NCBI GenBank assembly: GCA_031288435.1
Contig: JAITRK010000077.1
Coordinates: 1-8,880, forward strand
DNA length: 8,880 bases
Direction of reading: 5' to 3'
Source: Holosporaceae bacterium
GTDB lineage: Bacteria; Pseudomonadota; Alphaproteobacteria; UBA3830
Shown here piece after piece: positions 1 to 5,621 of this stretch (positions are counted from its first letter, which is position 1; each line of letters begins with the position of its first letter). The notes under the pieces were generated by a model. That model ran no database searches. It was not told the origin of the DNA and saw nothing but the letters and a program-made list of their open reading frames with translations. The position numbers and the translations under genes are program-made.

Positions 1-711
1 GCCGCTGCCGCTGGAAAAATGGTACTAAATGCTCAGGGACAACTTGTGCCCGCTCCTCTAAATCCACCGGATCCGGCTGCTCCATACGGCTATGTTAAAA
101 ATCCTGATGGATCTATGAAGCCAGCCTCCTCTCCGGACGAAGCCAAGGCTGCCGCTGTCTCCGTCGCAAATGCCGCCGCTGCTGCCGCAAACGCAGCCGC
201 CGCAGCAACCGCAGGCGCTCCGGGAGCAACCGCTGCCACTGGTGCTGGTGGAGCCACGGCAACTGGAGGAACAGCAGCCACACAGGCAAACGTTGATAAA
301 GCTAAGGAAGACGCGAAAAAAGCTGAGGAAAATGCCAAAAAGGCAGCGGCGGGAGAAATGGTACTGAATGCTCAGGGACAATTGGTGCCGGCACCTCTAA
401 ATGATCCAAATGCTCCATTCGGCTACGTAAAAGACCCGACAACAGGCCTATTTACGCCGGCTAAAACAGCCGAGGAAGGCAAAAACGCCGCGGTCACATC
501 TGCAAACGACGCCATGACCACAGCTAAGAACGCTTTGAGTTCGTTAAAAAGTTTGTTTGGCAATATCGTCAGCGGCGCCGGAAGCTTACTGGATTCATTA
601 AGAGACGCTGCAAAAAAACGGAGAGAAGCAAAAGCAGCAAAACTAGCTGCCGAAGCGGCAGCAGCAGCGGCAAGCGCCGTCACTTCCGTCAAAAAACGCA
701 GAAACAGCTAG
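1..711 (+). CDS. Alanine-rich repeat protein, 3' part (5' end outside window)
   Basis: Unrecognised protein; 236 residues are visible, ending at a TAG. The frame is open to the left edge, and the six codons before the first ATG (AAAAGK) match the AAAGE preceding the second, clearly internal copy of the same repeat. The ATG at 19 is therefore most likely internal and the gene starts upstream. Order: repeat 1 (about residues 2-52), a strongly Ala/Gly/Thr-rich segment (about 53-100), a Lys/Glu/Ala segment likely to be helical or coiled (about 100-114), repeat 2 (about 115-164), a short Leu/Ile/Gly segment (about 180-200), then a basic Ala-rich tail with KKRR near its start and KKRRNS at the very end. 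No transmembrane helix or enzymatic motif is visible, and the N-terminus is missing, so a signal peptide cannot be judged. It converges on the Hcp-like gene with a 119-bp gap holding no convincing terminator. It could be a surface, structural or secreted protein; function is unknown. Confidence 0.7.
   Translation, partial: AAAAGKMVLNAQGQLVPAPLNPPDPAAPYGYVKNPDGSMKPASSPDEAKAAAVSVANAAAAAANAAAAATAGAPGATAATGAGGATATGGTAATQANVDKAKEDAKKAEENAKKAAAGEMVLNAQGQLVPAPLNDPNAPFGYVKDPTTGLFTPAKTAEEGKNAAVTSANDAMTTAKNALSSLKSLFGNIVSGAGSLLDSLRDAAKKRREAKAAKLAAEAAAAAASAVTSVKKRRNS
4..156 (+). repeat. Protein-coding repeat, copy 1
   Basis: First copy of a roughly 50-residue unit: AAAGK, then MVLNAQGQLVPAPLN, a Pro/Ala/Asp stretch, YGYVKNPDG, and a Lys/Pro/Ala/Glu-rich end. 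It is 339 bases (113 codons) in phase from copy 2. The DNA has diverged at many third positions while the protein is conserved, which points to an old duplication under selection. Confidence 0.85.
343..492 (+). repeat. Protein-coding repeat, copy 2
   Basis: Second copy of the unit: AAAGE, MVLNAQGQLVPAPLN (identical over 15 residues to copy 1), then a shorter Asp/Asn/Pro segment, FGYVKDPTTG and a Lys/Ala/Glu-rich end. Its methionine lies in the middle of the protein, which argues that the methionine of copy 1 is not a start codon either. Confidence 0.85.
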
Positions 712-830
712 AGGAAATGGAATATCAAACCGCTGGAAAGCTTTGCACACACAATTTCTACTCCCATCCGCTATCACACGTGATCAGCTAGCTGGCTAGA
801 TGAAAAAGTATTGCAGAGTACCTACCAAGA

Positions 831-1418
831 CTAAGCCGGGCCAGCAACCATGCTAGGGAAGTCAAACTGCGATGCAACTTTACCATTTTCGGTTGCATCA
901 CCCTGCCAGAGAGAAGTACTTTCATCACTTCTAGACGAGTAATTAAAGTTAAATGCTATTATATCATTGGTTTGTTTGTATGTTATAATAGAGCAAACAG
1001 TAAAAGTCATAGTTTGTAGTATTTTTTTTGTGCCGTTAATGCTTGCGAGGCGCTTTATCGCAATGCTTTCTATTATTGTTCCCTTGTACAACTTTTCCTG
1101 CAATTTTGGTCCCCACATGCCGTATTTCATGTAGATAAGCGTGTTAATGCCCATGACCTTGCCGTCTCCAGAGTGTTCACCTGTAGGATCTTGAGTGTAT
1201 AGCCTTGCACAGCCAGATTCTACCCATAGGATTGGTGCAGAATTTTCGGCCAAGCCGTCTATGTCGCTATCGAAGATACCTTCACAGGTTATGACATATT
1301 GGGCCGCCACTGTACCAACGGTACCATGATTAAGATTGCCGCCGTATCTCCCGGTCGGATCGAGCGGATTAGATTCAGCTAGCTTAAAATTATTTGCTGT
1401 AGGATCCCAGTCTGACAT
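831..1418 (-). CDS. hcp: Hcp-like type VI secretion tail-tube protein (TssD)
   Basis: Probable Hcp, whose hexameric rings stack into the T6SS inner tube that is fired when the sheath contracts. Length is 195 residues against roughly 160-170 for typical Hcp. The core is residues 39-152: a first strand (QYVITCEGIFDS), a central helix-strand element (GPKLQEKLYKGTIIESIAIK, about 103-122) matching the family's pattern of a short Leu-rich helix, Lys-Gly and a beta strand, then a strand pair (TMTFTVCSIITY, about 136-147) and IIAFNFNYSSR, matching the C-terminal tube strands. About 38 N-terminal residues, rich in Asn/Asp/Pro/Gly, are extra. Position supports the call: it is the next gene after the sheath gene on the same strand (88-bp gap), a common tssB-tssC-hcp order. 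Similarity is fold-level and no diagnostic Hcp motif is exact, so another phage-tube-like protein is possible. The ATG start is supported by a strong ribosome binding site. Confidence 0.65.
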   Translation of the reverse strand: MSDWDPTANNFKLAESNPLDPTGRYGGNLNHGTVGTVAAQYVITCEGIFDSDIDGLAENSAPILWVESGCARLYTQDPTGEHSGDGKVMGINTLIYMKYGMWGPKLQEKLYKGTIIESIAIKRLASINGTKKILQTMTFTVCSIITYKQTNDIIAFNFNYSSRSDESTSLWQGDATENGKVASQFDFPSMVAGPA

Positions 1419-1426
1419 GTTAACTT

Positions 1427-1432
1427 CTCCCT
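1427..1432 (-). promoter_or_regulatory. Ribosome binding site of the hcp-like gene
   Basis: AGGGAG on the minus strand, 8 bases before the ATG at 1418. It is the strongest Shine-Dalgarno match among the genes in this window, fitting the high amount of Hcp that a tube needs, and it fixes the start codon. Confidence 0.7.
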
Positions 1433-1437
1433 AAAAT

Positions 1438-1466
1438 TTCATATCTCAACATACTCGTCGCAACAA
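1438..1466 (-). promoter_or_regulatory. Candidate promoter for the hcp-like gene
   Basis: On the minus strand TTGTTG (1461-1466) and TATGAA (1438-1443) are separated by 17 bases. Both are partial matches to sigma-70 elements. The predicted start would leave only about a dozen leader bases and begin close to the Shine-Dalgarno, so this is weak. It would give hcp expression separate from the sheath gene. Confidence 0.2.
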
Positions 1467-1483
1467 AAACACCATAACCATAG

Positions 1484-1498
1484 CGCTGCCAGGCAGCG
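1484..1498 (-). terminator. Stem-loop between tssBC and hcp (possible attenuator)
   Basis: CGCTGC and GCAGCG form a perfect 6-bp GC-rich stem with a 3-base loop, 8 bases beyond the tssBC stop codon. The nearest T run (GTTTTTG on the minus strand) starts about a dozen bases after the stem, too far for a classic intrinsic terminator. It may be a partial terminator or an RNA-stabilising or processing hairpin that sets the sheath-to-tube ratio. Confidence 0.35.
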
Positions 1499-1506
1499 TG
1501 TTCTCA

Positions 1507-3534
1507 TTAACCAGCCGGAGGCGGCAGCTCCGCCACCAATCGAATGGATGCCGTTAGGTCTTCCAGCTGAAAATGCGGTCTTAAAAACACCGTAGATTTA
1601 TATGATCCTGGCTTGCCAGGAATGTCAAAAACGTCTATTCTCGCCTCCCTAAGAGGGAATTTGGCCTTTAGGTCCTGGCTAGCGACGTCATTTAGTAGCA
1701 CATAGTTAGCTATCCAAGTGTTCAGAAAGGCCGATACGTCGTCCTTTGTTAGGAAGGAGCCGATTTTATCTCGCATAATGGATTTTATGTAGTGCGCAAA
1801 CCGTGACGCCGCCAATATGTACGGCAGACGCGCGCTAAGAGATGCGTTGGAGTTTGCCAGATCCAAATTGTAGACTTTTGGCTTCTGTGTGGTTTGACCT
1901 CCAAAAAACGCTGCAAAATCGGTCCCCTTACTGTGACACAACGCCAGAAATCCCATTTCCGACAATTCCTTTTCCCGACGATCGGTTATGGATATTTCGG
2001 TTGGGCATTTCAGTGCAATGTCACCATCGGTGGTCCTGAAGGTATAGGCAGGCAAGCCTTCCACCAGTCCACCGCCTTCTACGCCTCTAATGGCGGCTGG
2101 CCATTTATACAGGGACACGGCATGTCCTATGCGTTGTCCCAGTACAAAAGCGGCGTTTCCCCAGCAAAACTGCGAATTATCTGTGCCATCTATGGTTTCG
2201 ATGTAGTTCAATCCGTCCACCGGCAGAGTATCAGGACCGTACGGCAGCCGCATCAGTACACGCGGCATAACCAGAGCTACGTATCTCGAATCCTCCGTGT
2301 CTCGGAAAGACCTCCATTTTACCATTTCGGTACTTTCGAAGATTTTTGCCAAATCACGCGGCTCCCCAAGGTGAGAGAAGCTGTTCATATCGAACATTCT
2401 AGGATGAGCAGCGGCAATAAACGGTGCATGAGCCGACGATGCGACGTTGGACAATTTTTCCAATAGCTCTATATCCTGCGGATGTCTGGTAAATTCGTAG
2501 CCACCAATCAGGCAGGAATATGGATTGCCACCGAAGGTGCCATACTCTTCTTCGTATACTTTTTTGAAGAGAGCGCTCTGATCGAATTCAACGGCGTTTT
2601 CCAGATCAGCCAGCAATTCTTTTTTTGTGGCATTCATGATTCGAATCTTCAGCATGGTGCTGGTTTCGGTATTCATAATCAGATAATGCAGCGCTCTCCA
2701 GGTTCCCTCTAGTTCCTGGAAAGCAGGATGATGCAATATTTCATTTATCTGACTGCTTAGCTTGTCGTCCAAGTTTGCTATCGCTTTTTCCATGAACGCC
2801 AGAGGGTTCTTCACCTCGGTGGTCTTGGTAGACTCGATGGCAGACAATAATTCCAGCAACATATTGCAGGCGTACAGCTCGGCGGAAGGTTCGCGGGCAA
2901 GTTTACCGTCGGTAAACATCTCCTTGAGAATTTCGCGTGTGGTTTTTGGCGCTGCTGCCGGCGGCGCAACATCGACGGTTCCGTCGGTAGAATCTGTCAC
3001 AATGAAATCCGCCGTAACCATTAGTTTATTAGCCTTTAGAATGGCGTCTATCTGCAATCGGAGAGCCGCCTTTAGATCAGAATCGGCCACAAAATCTTTT
3101 ACGCACTGCTGAAGCGGATCGTTCCCCTCCATCTTCGCTAGCAAGTCGTTTAGTTTTATGCGCGATGTGTATATTTTATTGAGTTTCGCCGACTGCTTAG
3201 CAATGTTTATTGGACCAAAGTCATCCATGTGCTTGAAGAATAGCTCCACGTTCAGATCTTCCGAACCGTCTCCCAGCGTATCCTTCACCTGAATCGCCAA
3301 TCGTGGATTAATGGAAATCATAAATCCTGGAAGATTGTCTCGATCTACTTCCACGAATTTCCTCGTCTTTAATTGAGGCAGATCATCTGCCGGCATGCCG
3401 GATAGATCTACCAGCACTCCCATGACGAACGGTAATTCCTTCATCACTATTGCGCCGCCGATTTCCACGTCATAGGTGATCTGTACTCTAGGAGGACGTA
3501 CTCGATCTAGCACATGTTGTTGACTTTCAGCCAT
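1507..3534 (-). CDS. tssBC: Natural TssB-TssC fusion, type VI secretion contractile sheath
   Basis: Both sheath subunits, normally two proteins (VipA/TssB and VipB/TssC), lie in one 675-residue frame. The TssB part is about residues 13-166, with RVQITYDVEIGG, ELPFVMGVLVDLSG and the PGFMISINPRL region in family order. A linker of about 33 residues follows, ending in PPAAAPKTT. The TssC part is about 200-675 and shows its hallmarks: LSSQINEILHHPAFQELEGT, FKKVYEEEYGTFGG, AHAPFIAAAHPRMF, KWRSFRDTEDSRYVAL, LMRLPYGPDT, WGNAAFVLGQRI, AIRGVEGGGLVEGLP, CPTEISITDRREKELSEMGF, FFGGQTTQKPK, LSARLPYILAASRFAHYIK and STVFLRPHFQLEDL. Combined length equals a normal TssB plus a normal TssC, so neither half is truncated. 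The subunits polymerise in the cytoplasm around the Hcp tube, and contraction drives secretion. An ATG with GAGGG 9 bases upstream marks the start. No stop or frameshift interrupts the junction; internal ATGs exist (for example codon 172) but lack a good ribosome binding site. Confidence 0.95.
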   Translation of the reverse strand: MAESQQHVLDRVRPPRVQITYDVEIGGAIVMKELPFVMGVLVDLSGMPADDLPQLKTRKFVEVDRDNLPGFMISINPRLAIQVKDTLGDGSEDLNVELFFKHMDDFGPINIAKQSAKLNKIYTSRIKLNDLLAKMEGNDPLQQCVKDFVADSDLKAALRLQIDAILKANKLMVTADFIVTDSTDGTVDVAPPAAAPKTTREILKEMFTDGKLAREPSAELYACNMLLELLSAIESTKTTEVKNPLAFMEKAIANLDDKLSSQINEILHHPAFQELEGTWRALHYLIMNTETSTMLKIRIMNATKKELLADLENAVEFDQSALFKKVYEEEYGTFGGNPYSCLIGGYEFTRHPQDIELLEKLSNVASSAHAPFIAAAHPRMFDMNSFSHLGEPRDLAKIFESTEMVKWRSFRDTEDSRYVALVMPRVLMRLPYGPDTLPVDGLNYIETIDGTDNSQFCWGNAAFVLGQRIGHAVSLYKWPAAIRGVEGGGLVEGLPAYTFRTTDGDIALKCPTEISITDRREKELSEMGFLALCHSKGTDFAAFFGGQTTQKPKVYNLDLANSNASLSARLPYILAASRFAHYIKSIMRDKIGSFLTKDDVSAFLNTWIANYVLLNDVASQDLKAKFPLREARIDVFDIPGKPGSYKSTVFLRPHFQLEDLTASIRLVAELPPPAG

Positions 3535-3543
3535 TGTAGTATA

Positions 3544-3548
3544 CCCTC
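3544..3548 (-). promoter_or_regulatory. Ribosome binding site of tssBC
   Basis: GAGGG on the minus strand, 9 bases before the ATG at 3534. It is a moderate match that supports this start, which also sits 12 residues before the conserved TssB opening. Confidence 0.55.
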
Positions 3549-3583
3549 AATCAAATACTGAACAGAAAAAATACAACTATTCT

Positions 3584-3612
3584 CCTATAGACTAAACTAA
3601 ATTTATTGATAA
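3584..3612 (-). promoter_or_regulatory. Candidate sigma-70-type promoter for tssBC
   Basis: On the minus strand TTATCA (3607-3612) and TATAGG (3584-3589) are spaced by exactly 17 bases, each matching four of six consensus positions. They lie in the AT-rich 88-bp gap after priA. The predicted leader would be about 40 bases. No GC-rich terminator stem was seen after priA, so readthrough from priA is an alternative. Confidence 0.35.
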
Positions 3613-3622
3613 TAAGTTAATT

Positions 3623-5572
3623 CTACAAAAAACTAATAGGATCGATATCTATTTGAATTTTCACGTTTTTTGGGGTTTTTTTTGAGCAAACCCACTTTTT
3701 TATTAGATTATTTATAGCAATTTTTTTTGGTGCTTTTAGCAAAATACGCCACCTTACTCTGCCTCTAAGCAAAAAAAATGGTGCCGGAGCCGGTCCGAAC
3801 AACCGTACGTCGGCTATGCTGACGTCTGCGAGATCTTTTGCAACTTTTTCCGTCAGTTCTCGATTAGTTCCTGAGATAATTATTGCCGCGAACCGAGAAA
3901 ACGGCGGAAGATCGGCTTCCTGGCGAGAAGCCAGCTCCAGTTCCATGAAATTTCTCGGATCCGGAGACTTGAGCGCAACATACAGCGAATGGGAAGGGTT
4001 AAATGTTTGGATTAGTATCTTTCCCATCTTTTCAGCACGCCCTGCCCGTCCAGATACTTGATTTATGAGTTGATATGTTCTTTCCGAAGCTCTTATATCC
4101 GCTCCATGCAGCCCAAGATCGCCGTCAACTACCCCCACCAGCGTGATGTTTGGAAAATGATGCCCCTTGGCCAATATCTGGGTACCAATTATTATGTCAA
4201 TTTCATTGTTGTATAATTTTCTGAACAACTCAGCTATGCTTTCGCTGGACGAGATGGTGTCGGATGATCCTATGGCTATCCTAGCTTTTGGAAGTTTGTT
4301 TTTTAATTCATCGAAGACCCTTTCGACGCCAGGGCCGAATGGTATCATTGAGCCTTTTTCTCCGCAGGCTGGACATTTTTGAGGAATCTGCGTTCGATGA
4401 CCACAGTGGTGACACGTCATTTTGTCTGTGCTCCTGTGATATACCAACCAGCTGGTACAGTTTGGGCATTCTATTTTCTCTCCGCAGGATTTGCAGAGAG
4501 TTACCGGAGAATATCCGCGCCGATTTAGATAGATGAGGCATTGTTCGCCTCGTTCCAGAGTGCTTTCCACGGCGGCCAGGAGCGGCGGAGATATGAACCC
4601 GTCAAATTTGTTCTGCCGCATGTCGATTAGCTTTAGCGACGGCATTACTGATTTCCCGAATCTGTTCTTTATGAAAACATAGCCGTATTTCCCATTTTTT
4701 GTATTAAGGTAACTCTCCAACGACGGGGTCGCCGACGATAGGATTACGGGAACGTGTCTCAAATGTCCCAGCACTATAGCCATGTCTCTGGCGTTGTAAA
4801 AGCTCCCTTCCTCCTGCTTATAGGAAGAATCATGTTCTTCATCCACAACGATTATTCCCAAATTTTTAAAGGGAAGAAATAGGGCCGATCTAGCGCCGAC
4901 AAATACGTGGGTTTCGCCAGAGATCGCGCCATGCCAGGCGATTCTCTTGTTCTTTGAAGAAACCTGCGAATTCCAAATGGTTGGCGTTATTCCAAAATAT
5001 TGCTGAATTCGCTGAATTATTTGATTGGTCAATGCTATTTCCGGAAACAGGATAAGCGCCTGGCGATTGGCCTGGAGTACTTCACGTACGGCAGTCAGAT
5101 ATACCTCCGTTTTCCCAGAGCCGGTGACGCCGTGGAGCAAAAATGGCCGCGAGCCGCTGTCGCGGAGATTTTCCATGGCAATCCGCTGATCGTCGTTTAA
5201 TTCTATATCTTGAAACCGAAAAATTTCTTTCCCGGGCATGGTAATATTTTTTTTTGCTGAAAAAACGCTTTTTTCCGCAAGAATCATCTTCAATACGTTG
5301 CCACGAGGAACAAGCGTGTAATCCGACACCCATTGCAAAAATTTCAGTGAAACGTCTCCGATGTTGTGGTTGAATACTTTTGCGATGTTTTTCAGTTTTA
5401 CGTTAGTTTCCACCGGTTGATCGGTCACCACGCCAAGTAGGGTCCGTTTTCCGAATGGAACTTCGACCACGTCCCCGGGAACTACTGCTGCGCCACCGCA
5501 AAGATAGGAAAAACTAGAGTCAAATGGTCCCTCCGGAAGAACAGAAACGATGGACTCGCTATTGTTCGACAT
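3623..5572 (-). CDS. priA: Primosomal replication-restart helicase PriA
   Basis: PriA is a superfamily 2 3'-5' helicase that recognises stalled forks and reloads the replisome. From the ATG at 5572 it has 649 residues. The N-terminal DNA-binding domain (about 1-105) shows PGDVVEVPFGKR and WVSDYTLVPRGNVLKMIL. The helicase core has Walker A GVTGSGKT (148-155), the DEEH box (244-247), SSATPS, LNRRGYSP, GTQILAKGHHFPN and QVSGRAGR (505-512). All eight zinc-binding cysteines are present in CKSC, CPNC, CHHC and CPAC pairs (360-403). The C-terminus IDIDPISFL is typical of the family. It is about 80 residues shorter than E. coli PriA because only about 20 residues separate the N-terminal domain from the helicase, so the winged-helix domain seems absent. 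An in-frame TTG at 5581 would add three residues; neither start has a strong Shine-Dalgarno. It lies 49 bp downstream of secA on the same strand, probably co-transcribed. Confidence 0.96.
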   Translation of the reverse strand: MSNNSESIVSVLPEGPFDSSFSYLCGGAAVVPGDVVEVPFGKRTLLGVVTDQPVETNVKLKNIAKVFNHNIGDVSLKFLQWVSDYTLVPRGNVLKMILAEKSVFSAKKNITMPGKEIFRFQDIELNDDQRIAMENLRDSGSRPFLLHGVTGSGKTEVYLTAVREVLQANRQALILFPEIALTNQIIQRIQQYFGITPTIWNSQVSSKNKRIAWHGAISGETHVFVGARSALFLPFKNLGIIVVDEEHDSSYKQEEGSFYNARDMAIVLGHLRHVPVILSSATPSLESYLNTKNGKYGYVFIKNRFGKSVMPSLKLIDMRQNKFDGFISPPLLAAVESTLERGEQCLIYLNRRGYSPVTLCKSCGEKIECPNCTSWLVYHRSTDKMTCHHCGHRTQIPQKCPACGEKGSMIPFGPGVERVFDELKNKLPKARIAIGSSDTISSSESIAELFRKLYNNEIDIIIGTQILAKGHHFPNITLVGVVDGDLGLHGADIRASERTYQLINQVSGRAGRAEKMGKILIQTFNPSHSLYVALKSPDPRNFMELELASRQEADLPPFSRFAAIIISGTNRELTEKVAKDLADVSIADVRLFGPAPAPFFLLRGRVRWRILLKAPKKIAINNLIKKWVCSKKTPKNVKIQIDIDPISFL

Positions 5573-5621
5573 GCCACTCAACCATGGGCGACGTTATTCG
5601 GCGCAGGCGCATACTCTCTTA

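Noticed and set aside
58..381. Minus-strand open frames opposite the Ala-rich gene
   Set aside because: Their Cys/Ser/Gly- or Ala-rich composition is the antisense of the Ala-rich coding strand, and there is no ribosome binding site or conserved motif.
773..784. ATCAC-AC-GTGAT hairpin in the gap between the repeat gene and hcp, as a bidirectional terminator
   Set aside because: The stem is only 5 bp, AT-rich, with a 2-base loop and no adjacent T run on either strand.
1894..2466. 190-codon plus-strand open frame inside tssBC
   Set aside because: It is antisense to strongly conserved TssC sequence, its translation shows no recognisable domain, and no initiation signal was seen.
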